DNA from: JAJPJX01 sp964568355
GTDB lineage: Bacteria; Acidobacteriota; Terriglobia; Bryobacterales; Bryobacteraceae
DNA length: 15,143 nt
Direction: 5' to 3'
Assembly (NCBI GenBank): GCA_964568355.1
Contig: CAZMRK010000346.1
Location: forward strand, 1 to 15,143
In this document: one piece after another, positions 1 through 6,565 of the stretch
How the letters are laid out: the number at the start of each line of letters is the position of its first letter
How positions within the stretch are numbered: the stretch's first letter is position 1
Translations under genes and position numbers: made by a program
Notes under the pieces: generated by a model
Databases searched by the model: none
What the model saw: the letters and a program-made list of their open reading frames with translations, nothing else
What the model was told of the DNA's origin: nothing

Positions 1-1644
1 GGCTCGTTTGATCACTTCCACCCGCGCTGGTCGCCGGACGGGGAGTGGATCGCCTATATCTCGAACGAAGGTGGTCTGCCGCAGTTGTGTCTGCTCGAAA
101 CCTACGGCGGAGCGCAGAAGAAGCTTGCCATCCGGACGCGCCGCTGGAAGCGCCCCATGGGGAAGCTGCACGTGCGCGTGCTGGATGCGCGCGGAAAGCT
201 CACGCCGGCGCGGATCCAGTACCTCGCTTCGGATGGGAAGTTCTATCCTCCCGCCGAAGCCTATGCCAGAATCGGCCTTTCCAACCGCCATGTATTTCAT
301 ACGCCGGGAGAGTTCACCGCGGAATTGCCGCCCGGCAAGCTTACGCTCGAAGCCATCAAGGGTTTCGAGTACCAGCCGGCGAAAGCCGATGTGGAAATCG
401 CCGCGGATCGGATCGCGCAAGTCAACGTGACTATGCGGCGCGTCATCGACATGCCCGCCAAGGGCTGGTATAGCGGATCCACGCACGTGCACATGAGTTA
501 CGGAGGCAATCTGCACAATTCCCTGGAGAATTTGCAGATGGTCTCTCGCGCCGAAGACCAGCACGTGCTCAACAGCTTGGTCGCGAACAAGGACAACCGC
601 ATTTTCGATTGGCAGAATTTTGTGCCGGGCGGCGGCGAACATCCGATCTCCCGCAATGACCCCAATCTGAAAGTAATCGTCGGCGAAGAGTATCGCCCGC
701 CGTTCTACGGCCATGTCTTTCTGCTGGGTATGAAGGACCACCTCATCTCGCCGTTCACCACCGGCTACGAGGGCACTGGGATCGAGAGCCTCTATCCCAG
801 CAACACCGATATCTTCCGCAAGGCGACCGCCGAGGGAGCGGTCGTGGGCTATGTGCATCCCTGGTCCGGCGACAACGAGCCGCTCGAAAGCAATCTGGGT
901 GTGGGGAAGGGCTTTCCGGTGGATGCCGCGCTCGGCACCATACATGCGTTGGAGTGGTCGCACAACGGCCATGCGGAAATGCGCATCTGGCACCGCGCGC
1001 TCGACAACGACCTGGTCTATGCTCCCACCGGCGGCGAAGACTCCATCACCAACCTGCACGCCGGCAAGCTCGTCGGATGCCTGCGGGCGTTTGTCTATAC
1101 CGGGCCGGTCTTCAATGCGCATACCTGGATGGACGGCATTCGCAAGGGCCACACGTTCTATAGCAGCGGCCCTTTGCTCGAGTTCCGCATCAATGGCCGC
1201 CTCCCTGGAGATGTGATCAAACTGCCTGCGGGCGGCGGCACGCTTCAGATCGAAGGCGCGGTCACTTCGATCGCTCCGCTAACCAAGGTGGCCATCTATC
1301 ACGCCGGGAAGGAATGGAAGACCCTCCCGCTCCAGGGCGCTTTTCACGAGCGGGTGACCGTAACGGAAAGCGGATGGTATACGCTCTATGCGGAGGGCCC
1401 GCCCAGCCGCTGGCTGGATTCTACATTTCCTCAGGCTGAAACCAATGCCATCCGCGTCTATGTGGGCGACCAGAAGATCCGCAATCGGGAGTCCGCCGAA
1501 TACTTCGTGCGCTGGATCGATAAGCTGCACGCGATGGCGGATGCCTGGCCCTGGTGGCGCTCGGAAGCGGAAAAAAAGCACGTGTTCGGCCAGTTTGACG
1601 AAGCGCGCAAGATTTACGAAAAGCTCGCCGCTGAGGCTCGATAA
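1..1644 (+). CDS. TolB-like propeller / CehA-McbA family metallohydrolase, 5'-truncated
   Basis: The reading frame is open from base 1 and ends with TAA at 1642-1644, so the N-terminus lies outside the window (547 codons visible). Residues about 6-37 form one PD40/WD40-like TolB blade (FHPRWSPDGEWIAY), which suggests a larger beta-propeller upstream. After a linker with a small Ig-like stretch, a PHP-type CehA/McbA domain starts near residue 155. It shows the metal-binding HxH motif (STHVHM, H162 and H164), a later GEEYR segment and GYVHPW (H286). Family members are metal-dependent hydrolases, and the founding members act on carbamate or phosphonate esters. The substrate here cannot be read from sequence. 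In Acidobacteria-like genomes such propeller-hydrolase fusions are usually predicted to be exported, but any signal peptide would be outside the window. It converges with the response-regulator gene. The family call is firm; the function is open. Confidence 0.82.
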   Translation, partial: GSFDHFHPRWSPDGEWIAYISNEGGLPQLCLLETYGGAQKKLAIRTRRWKRPMGKLHVRVLDARGKLTPARIQYLASDGKFYPPAEAYARIGLSNRHVFHTPGEFTAELPPGKLTLEAIKGFEYQPAKADVEIAADRIAQVNVTMRRVIDMPAKGWYSGSTHVHMSYGGNLHNSLENLQMVSRAEDQHVLNSLVANKDNRIFDWQNFVPGGGEHPISRNDPNLKVIVGEEYRPPFYGHVFLLGMKDHLISPFTTGYEGTGIESLYPSNTDIFRKATAEGAVVGYVHPWSGDNEPLESNLGVGKGFPVDAALGTIHALEWSHNGHAEMRIWHRALDNDLVYAPTGGEDSITNLHAGKLVGCLRAFVYTGPVFNAHTWMDGIRKGHTFYSSGPLLEFRINGRLPGDVIKLPAGGGTLQIEGAVTSIAPLTKVAIYHAGKEWKTLPLQGAFHERVTVTESGWYTLYAEGPPSRWLDSTFPQAETNAIRVYVGDQKIRNRESAEYFVRWIDKLHAMADAWPWWRSEAEKKHVFGQFDEARKIYEKLAAEAR

Positions 1645-1672
1645 AAGAAGTCCTGTGGGGCGCCACCAGGAC
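1641..1672 (-). terminator. Rho-independent terminator of the leftward arabinofuranosidase operon
   Basis: Read on the minus strand, GTCCTG/CAGGAC arms (1672-1667 and 1655-1650) extend by three more pairs with one bulged C and a short G/C loop. The stem is followed directly by TTCTTTTAT (1649-1641). That stem plus T-tract order fits an intrinsic terminator for the minus strand only; on the plus strand no T-tract follows the stem. It lies about 70 bp past the response-regulator stop, and its T-tract overlaps the TAA of the convergent metallohydrolase. Confidence 0.6.
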
Positions 1673-1740
1673 GCTGACAAACAGCATTTCGGAACCGCGC
1701 GCGCCAGCAAGCGGACAAACGAAATCACCCCGTCGCAGTA

Positions 1741-2097
1741 CTAGAGCCGGGGCAGCAGTTGCCGGATACGGTCGAGTAGCTCCGAAGGAAAAAACGGCTT
1801 CCGCAAGAATCGCACCCGCGGCGAACTTACGGATTCCGGCATCTCGTCGACATTGCCGGAGATGAGCAGAACGGTGGTTTCCGGCTGGATCTCCAGCACG
1901 CGATTGGTCAGCACCGTGCCATCCATCTCCGGCATGTTGATATCGGAGATCAGCAGGTCCACCTTCTGCTCGCCATAGATCCGCAGCGCGTCGAAAGGTT
2001 CCGAGACGGCCATCAGATTCACCGACCGCGGCGCCAGCATTCTGTCCAGCAGCCGCAGAACGGCTGGTTCGTCGTCGATCAGGAGAATCGTCGTCAC
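1741..2097 (-). CDS. Stand-alone response-regulator receiver (CheY-like) domain
   Basis: This 118-residue protein is just one receiver domain with no output domain. All conserved positions are visible: the acidic pair D8/D9 (LLIDDEP), phospho-acceptor D52 (LLISDINMPEMDG), the Ser/Thr switch S80 (LLISGN) and K100-P101 (FLRKPF). It should accept phosphate from a histidine kinase and act through protein contacts. No kinase is in the window. The start is GTG at 2097, supported by GAGG five bases upstream. It follows the epimerase gene by 14 bp, so the two are very likely co-transcribed. A receiver at the end of a sugar-hydrolase operon is unusual; its partner cannot be inferred here. Confidence 0.88.
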   Translation of the reverse strand: MTTILLIDDEPAVLRLLDRMLAPRSVNLMAVSEPFDALRIYGEQKVDLLISDINMPEMDGTVLTNRVLEIQPETTVLLISGNVDEMPESVSSPRVRFLRKPFFPSELLDRIRQLLPRL

Positions 2098-2111
2098 CGG
2101 GACCTCATCCC

Positions 2112-3296
2112 TCAGGGAACGTATAGCTCCAACTGCACCGAGTAAGTCACCGACTCACCCGGCTTCAGAACTTTCATCCCTGTATCTTTCCCTTGCCAGA
2201 TCTTACTATACGGATCGGCCCAATTGAACTGCGGTTCGAAAGCGACGAACTTTTTGTCTGGCGGCGCATAGGCCTGGAAAGCCGATATCTCCGGGGAGAG
2301 CGCGCGGATTCTCAGCCCGTACCCTCCTTTCGGATCGATGATATCCGCGGTGGCGTGGCCTTCCGTATTTCTCTGCAGATCGACGAAACAGTCGTCCAGA
2401 AACATCTTCCCCAGCCGCGCCCCGCCCGGCATGTTGAAATCGTAGGAAGTATCTCCCACCGCCACCAGCTCACCGGTAGGAAATACATCGTCATAGTTAT
2501 TCACCAGGGCGCGCTGGCGTGCCGGAATGCGCAGTCGCGCCTGCTCGCGGTCGCCGCTCGGCAGCACAAAGTAGGGGTGCCAGCCGATCCCGATGGGTAA
2601 ATCCTCCGTGCCCGTGTTTTGGGCGGTCACGTCCAGCCGGAAGGCGTTGATGTGGAGCGTGGCTTTGATGGTCAAGGCCGTTTTCGACAGCCAGTGCCCT
2701 CCGAAATCGCCCGCATCCAGGCTGCCGGTGACGGAGGCTTCATTCGGGCTGGTGTCCAGCGTAACCTTGTCCATGGGAGAGCCCAGGATCAGGCCATGCA
2801 TGGCGTGAGGCTCCGCGCCCGGCTTCTTTCCGGACCAGTTGGCATCCAGCCGCACCGTCTTGTCCAGGATTTTGGTCTCCAGCGTCTTCCGGCCCGGGGA
2901 CAGCTTGCCGCGAATGCGGTTCGCAAACGGCGCCAGGATGGCGCCCCCCATGCTGAACGATTGGCTGAAATAGGCGTCCTCGGGGCCTCCATTCATCAGG
3001 CGCGCAGCCTCTTCCACCGGTGGCGACTCGATCAGGCTGATCTCTCCCTGTACCGGCAGGTGAGCCTTGATCTGAAAGATATTCATACCTCGTCCAGGCA
3101 GAATCTGCGCGCTCAGAAACTGCGGATTGTGCGGATTGATCACGCGCGGCTGGCTCAGCGTGACCACTTTCCTTCCGCCAATCGTCAAATCACTTTCGCG
3201 TGCCTGGAAATCAGGCCGCTGCAAGGAGGGCCTGGAAGAACAACCGGCCGCGAGCGCAGCGCAACAAACTGCAATCGATGAAAGCCTGGGTCGCAT
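2112..3296 (-). CDS. Aldose 1-epimerase-like (GalM superfamily) lipoprotein
   Basis: This 394-residue protein begins with a short lipoprotein-type signal (MRPRLSSIAVCCAALAAGC, with C19 as the likely lipidated residue). A galactose-mutarotase-like fold follows. Diagnostic pieces are APFANRIRG (N126/R127), HAMHGL (H167), GIGWHPYF (H240) and FEPQFNWADPY (E354). H167, H240 and E354 fit the substrate-binding and catalytic positions of GalM-type epimerases, which interconvert sugar anomers. A TTG at 3320 would give eight more residues. ATG at 3296 is preferred because GAGGT lies five bases upstream and the signal peptide then begins correctly. It lies 39 bp downstream of the arabinofuranosidase gene and 14 bp before the response regulator. 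The likely role is extracytoplasmic handling of sugars freed by its neighbour. The true substrate, and whether it epimerises or only binds, are unknown. Confidence 0.8.
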   Translation of the reverse strand: MRPRLSSIAVCCAALAAGCSSRPSLQRPDFQARESDLTIGGRKVVTLSQPRVINPHNPQFLSAQILPGRGMNIFQIKAHLPVQGEISLIESPPVEEAARLMNGGPEDAYFSQSFSMGGAILAPFANRIRGKLSPGRKTLETKILDKTVRLDANWSGKKPGAEPHAMHGLILGSPMDKVTLDTSPNEASVTGSLDAGDFGGHWLSKTALTIKATLHINAFRLDVTAQNTGTEDLPIGIGWHPYFVLPSGDREQARLRIPARQRALVNNYDDVFPTGELVAVGDTSYDFNMPGGARLGKMFLDDCFVDLQRNTEGHATADIIDPKGGYGLRIRALSPEISAFQAYAPPDKKFVAFEPQFNWADPYSKIWQGKDTGMKVLKPGESVTYSVQLELYVP

Positions 3297-3335
3297 CAGT
3301 GACCTCGACGTAGCACTCAAAGTTTCCAGTATCCT

Positions 3336-4901
3336 CTAGATTTTGATCAATGAAACCGAATGCGCCGGAAATTCCAGCGAGAATCGCGGTCCGAATTCCG
3401 CGTGTTCCCGCGAGGAGACGCCCACCGTCTGCGGCGCTTCGAAACTGTTGCGCGAATCCGGAGTGGGGCCGTTGAGCATGTACACTTTCCCTGCCCGCTT
3501 CGGAGTCATTCCCTCGACCTGGAATTCGGCGCGCAGCGGCCGCTCCTTGTGGCGATTGACGACGCCGATCGACAGCGCGCCCTGCTCGTCCCGCGTGGCG
3601 CAGACATCCAGATACTCGATCGCTCCGAATGACTTGCTGGAAAACGTCGGTCCCTGGGTCCAGGTGTGCAAGACCCGGTCGCCGCTTTCTCTGCGATAGA
3701 GTTCCAGCGGGAAGAACGTGGGCTGCAGGTACATTCCGGTTGGACTGGTGATGATCGGAGCGATCACATTGACCAGTTGGGCCAGGTTGGCCATCGTTAC
3801 CTTATCGCCCCAGCGCTGGAACAGGTGGATCATCGAGGCGGTCCAAAGAGCGTCCCGCAGGTTGTAAGGCTCTTCCAGCTTGTTCTTCACCCCCCGCTCG
3901 CGCCCATCGCGGCGGCGGTACCACACGTTCCATTCGTCGAACGCGATCTCGATCCGCTTCTCCCTCACCGGGAAGCCAATGCTGCCGGTCCTGGGCGAGG
4001 CCAGCCGCCTGGCCTCGGCCACTTCGATCACGCTATCGGTGACGCGCAGCAGGTGCTCCGCCCGCCGGATAGTCGCCAGCAGTTCATAGTAATCGTCGCC
4101 GCCGACATAAAGATGCACCGAAAGGTAATCGGCGATCGGCCCCACCACGTCCAGAACCGTGGCGTTCCATTCCGGGGTCGCGCCGCAGGCGATCAGGCGG
4201 ATCGAAGGATCCGTCCACTTCATCAGCTTGCCCGCCTCCATGGCGATCTTGGCGTAATCCTCGGCGTTTTTGTGGCCGGCCTGCCAGATGCCGTAGATCT
4301 CGTTGCCCAGGCCCCAGTACTTTACATTGTGCGGTTCCGGATACCCGTGCTTGCGGCGCAGATTGGCATACTCCGTGTCGCCCGTACCGTTGCAGTATTC
4401 CACCCAGTTGGCCGCTTCCTGGATGCTCCCGGTCCCCAGGTTGACGCAAATATAGGGCTCGGCGTGAATGCGGCGGCAGTATTGGATGAATTCGTTGGTT
4501 CCGAAGCGGTTGGATTCCTCGGCATACCACGCGGTATCGAAGCGGCGCGGCCGCTTCTCCTTCGAACCCACGCCATCTTCCCAGTGGTAAGAGGAGACGA
4601 AATTGCCTCCCGGCCAGCGCAGCACGGGCAGCCGTAGCCGTTCTACCGCGCTCAGCACGTCCTTGCGGAAGCCCTGCGCATCGGCCAGCGGCGAGCCTTC
4701 GTCATAGATCCCGCCATAGATGCAGCGCCCCAGGTGCTCGATGAAACTCCCGAAGATCATCGGATTCACCCGGGCCGTCACCTGCTCGGCATCGATCTTG
4801 ACGCGCGTGACCTCCGGATTCTGGGCGCGCAGCAGCGCGTGCGAGGCCAGATACGGCAATCCGGCCGCGGTGGAAAGCAGGGTGCGTCTGGTGGTCTTCA
4901 T
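3336..4901 (-). CDS. GH51 alpha-L-arabinofuranosidase, probably Tat-exported
   Basis: This 521-residue protein has the GH51 hallmarks. The acid/base Glu is E201 in YWGLGNEIYGIW, and the nucleophile Glu is E323 in IAFDEWNVWY. Other typical stretches are MIFGSFIEHLGRCIYGGIYD and LRWPGGNFVSSYHWEDG. The (beta/alpha)8 domain spans roughly residues 35-380 and is followed by a C-terminal beta-sandwich. The enzyme should release terminal alpha-L-arabinofuranosyl groups from arabinan or arabinoxylan side chains by a retaining mechanism. The N-terminus carries a twin-arginine-like signal (TTRRTLL, then a short hydrophobic run ending near HALLRAQ). Many GH51 enzymes are cytosolic, so export is notable. 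It heads a compact leftward operon with the epimerase-like lipoprotein and the receiver domain. The start ATG at 4901 has only a distant GAGG (11 bases), but the signal peptide fits this start. Confidence 0.93.
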   Translation of the reverse strand: MKTTRRTLLSTAAGLPYLASHALLRAQNPEVTRVKIDAEQVTARVNPMIFGSFIEHLGRCIYGGIYDEGSPLADAQGFRKDVLSAVERLRLPVLRWPGGNFVSSYHWEDGVGSKEKRPRRFDTAWYAEESNRFGTNEFIQYCRRIHAEPYICVNLGTGSIQEAANWVEYCNGTGDTEYANLRRKHGYPEPHNVKYWGLGNEIYGIWQAGHKNAEDYAKIAMEAGKLMKWTDPSIRLIACGATPEWNATVLDVVGPIADYLSVHLYVGGDDYYELLATIRRAEHLLRVTDSVIEVAEARRLASPRTGSIGFPVREKRIEIAFDEWNVWYRRRDGRERGVKNKLEEPYNLRDALWTASMIHLFQRWGDKVTMANLAQLVNVIAPIITSPTGMYLQPTFFPLELYRRESGDRVLHTWTQGPTFSSKSFGAIEYLDVCATRDEQGALSIGVVNRHKERPLRAEFQVEGMTPKRAGKVYMLNGPTPDSRNSFEAPQTVGVSSREHAEFGPRFSLEFPAHSVSLIKI

Positions 4902-4959
4902 GGCTCATCAGACCTCGTTAGGGAGTATACCGCCGTGCGGATGCGGAACCAGCCCGGGG

Positions 4960-5295
4960 CTACCGCGCCAATTCTTCCATTTCTTCCGGCTGGAAACCAA
5001 GAACGATCTGCCGTCCCTTTACCAGGATCGGACGCTTGATCAGGTTGGGATGCTGCGACATCAGGCGCAGCGCTTCCTCCCGCGTCGGCGGATGATCTTT
5101 CATCTTGCGCTCCCGGTAAAGCTCGTTGCGGGTATTCAGAAACTGCGTGTAGTCCTTTTTGCCGATCAGTTGGTCCAGTTCCTCGGCGGACAGGCCCTGG
5201 TTGAGGTCCACTTCTTCGAACTTCGCTCCCTTCTCCACGAGGAAGCTTTTGGCTTTGCGGCAAGTGGTGCAGGTCCGCTTCAGATAGAGTTTCAT
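4960..5295 (-). CDS. ArsC/Spx-family thioredoxin-fold protein
   Basis: The product is 111 residues, the usual size for this family. It opens MKLYLKRTCTTCRKAK, with a CxxC pair (C9, C12) at the end of the first strand, as in Spx/MgsR/YffB-like members and ArsC-type reductases. The LIKRPIL segment (R88-P89) and LGFQPEEMEEL near the C-terminus are family-typical. Classic glutaredoxin-coupled arsenate reductases use one N-terminal Cys with three Args, and I cannot confirm the full Arg set. A general redox or unassigned ArsC-like role is safer than arsenate reductase. The frame extends 15 codons upstream, but ATG at 5295 is chosen because the fold begins there. A GAGG lies only two bases before it, closer than ideal. 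It is 58 bp upstream of the arabinofuranosidase gene, so co-transcription is possible; a functional link is not evident. Confidence 0.85.
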   Translation of the reverse strand: MKLYLKRTCTTCRKAKSFLVEKGAKFEEVDLNQGLSAEELDQLIGKKDYTQFLNTRNELYRERKMKDHPPTREEALRLMSQHPNLIKRPILVKGRQIVLGFQPEEMEELAR

Positions 5296-5311
5296 AGCCT
5301 CAGTATGCCAG

Positions 5312-5340
5312 CATATCTGCCGTCTATATTGTTTGGTCAA
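5312..5340 (-). promoter_or_regulatory. Possible promoter for the ArsC-like gene
   Basis: On the minus strand TTGACC (5340-5335) is followed after 17 bases by GATATG (5317-5312), about 16 bases before the ATG. The -35 is good and the -10 poor, so this is a weak candidate. The surrounding 100-bp gap (5296-5395) between the toxin stop and this gene is more A+T-rich than its neighbours. It holds nothing else that I can identify. Confidence 0.3.
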
Positions 5341-5395
5341 AGATGGGCATCTACTTCACACGCCCACGCAAGTTCAGTAGACATTTCCAGACGGA

Positions 5396-5770
5396 TCATT
5401 TTTCTGGTAACGGGTACTCCACACACTTTACTGTCTTGCCTTTCACGCTAACCTCAACTACGGAATTGACCATGTCCTTCCCCGCCAAATACTGAATGGC
5501 GGCTTCAAACAGAGCGCGCTGGAGGGCAGGAGCGACATTCGGAACAAGCACAATCAGGCCGGCGTGCAGCTCCATTTTGCCGAAGAGTTGAATGAAGTCG
5601 AGGCGGTTGTTCGTGACGAACGTAAATTCGTCCGCACTGATTCGCTCGATCAGTTCCCAGTCCGGCTTGCCGCTTAGGCCGAGGTGATTAACGTGGATTG
5701 CCTCAAAACCAGCGCCATGAGCGACTCCAACCAGCGACTCATGCAGGCATTCGTCGATCAGGAACCTCAT
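5396..5770 (-). CDS. DUF5615 PIN-like toxin of a toxin-antitoxin pair
   Basis: The protein is 124 residues and starts MRFLIDECLHESL, the typical opening of DUF5615 PIN-like proteins, with acidic D6/E7. Further family marks are HLGLSGKPDWELI (D37) and FVTNNRLDF (N54, D58), where PIN-fold nucleases place metal-binding acids. By family it is predicted to be an RNA-cleaving toxin of the VapC type, with metal-dependent RNase activity in the cytoplasm. It sits directly after the DUF433 gene with an ATGA start/stop overlap (5767-5770), the usual antitoxin-first order with translational coupling. The pairing resembles VapBC45 of Mycobacterium tuberculosis as I recall it. No frameshift is seen, so the toxin looks intact. 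RNA target unknown. Confidence 0.82.
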   Translation of the reverse strand: MRFLIDECLHESLVGVAHGAGFEAIHVNHLGLSGKPDWELIERISADEFTFVTNNRLDFIQLFGKMELHAGLIVLVPNVAPALQRALFEAAIQYLAGKDMVNSVVEVSVKGKTVKCVEYPLPEK

Positions 5771-6384
5771 GCGCTCCTGAGCAGCGTGCTGAGGCCATAG
5801 GATTTCCGGCCCCGTGCCTTTTTGCCATGCCAGGGGCGGCGGCTGGGGCGCCCACGTCGTGGGAACGCTCGCATGTACAGAGGCGCCATGGCGATCTTTT
5901 CCTTGCTGAGGGTTGGATAGCCCTCCAGAATCTCCGCCGCTGTCGCACCCTGGGCGAGCATGTCGGCCACCAGGTCCACTGGAATCCGCGTGCCTCTGAA
6001 GACAGGCGTTCCGCGCATGATCTCCGGATCGCTGACCACCATTTCCTTCATACGCGCTAGCTGCTTCAACTGACTCTCCACTGCCCGCCTGGCCGTCCCG
6101 ATCTCGATCAGAAGAGCGGTCCCGTTCGCGACCGGCAGCTTTTCGGTTCTAGGCGATCGCTGAATCGATTCCGCGATCTCCCGCCGAGTCCCCACTGGCA
6201 GCAGCCGCAGGCCCTCCGCTTCCAGTTGCAGGTAGATCAATTGTTCCTTCGTCAGCAGCCGGCGGACGGTTGCACCGGACCGCGCAGTCCGCGGACGTAT
6301 CAGGCGGGTATCGATTGCTTTGTGAACCGCGGCCAGGGGCAAACCTGTTATCGCGGCCGCTTGTGCAGGCGTGTAGACATCCAT
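5767..6384 (-). CDS. DUF433 antitoxin with N-terminal helix-turn-helix
   Basis: The product is 205 residues. Residues 1-70 look like a MerR/excisionase-type helix-turn-helix (VYTPAQAAAITGLPLAAVHKAI). The DUF433 domain spans about 112-165, with the hallmark DPEIMRGTPVFRGTRIPV and EGYPTLSKEKI. The very basic tail (PRRGRPSRRPWHGKKARGRK) could bind nucleic acid or the toxin. By family it should neutralise the DUF5615 toxin encoded next to it and repress its own operon. The frame is open up to 6456, but ATG at 6384 is preferred because the HTH begins there. A perfect inverted repeat ends three bases upstream. No Shine-Dalgarno is present, and a -10-like TAGAAT ends five bases before the ATG, so the mRNA could be leaderless. 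Confidence 0.82.
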   Translation of the reverse strand: MDVYTPAQAAAITGLPLAAVHKAIDTRLIRPRTARSGATVRRLLTKEQLIYLQLEAEGLRLLPVGTRREIAESIQRSPRTEKLPVANGTALLIEIGTARRAVESQLKQLARMKEMVVSDPEIMRGTPVFRGTRIPVDLVADMLAQGATAAEILEGYPTLSKEKIAMAPLYMRAFPRRGRPSRRPWHGKKARGRKSYGLSTLLRSA

Positions 6385-6387
6385 ACT

Positions 6388-6415
6388 TAATTCTACACCA
6401 ATCGGAGAAGAATTA
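6388..6415 (-). promoter_or_regulatory. Inverted-repeat operator and -10-like element of the toxin-antitoxin operon
   Basis: TAATTCT (6388-6394) and AGAATTA (6409-6415) form a perfect 7-bp inverted repeat with a 14-bp spacer. The arm centres are 21 bp apart, two helical turns, which suits a dimeric HTH protein. On the minus strand one arm overlaps TAGAAT (6395-6390), a close -10 match that ends five bases before the antitoxin ATG. No convincing -35 is present at 16-18 bp. Confidence 0.5.
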
Positions 6416-6565
6416 TTTGGCGCGTGGAATCCGCCGTTTCGGAGTGGCTTGCGCACGCATCACATCTCACACCACCCGGCCCATACACTCATGCCCTGTG
6501 GGGCGCCCTCGCCGCGTGGAGCCCCCTGGCTCCGCTCCGATCCCCCGCCGTTTATCATAGGATTT
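6416..6565. other. Intergenic region between divergent toxin-antitoxin operon and receptor gene
   Basis: This gap must hold the receptor promoter. I see a short GAGCC-CCCT-GGCTC hairpin near 6520 but no clear -35/-10 pair. A weak AGGA (6559-6562) precedes the receptor ATG by three bases. No small gene is evident. Confidence 0.3.
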
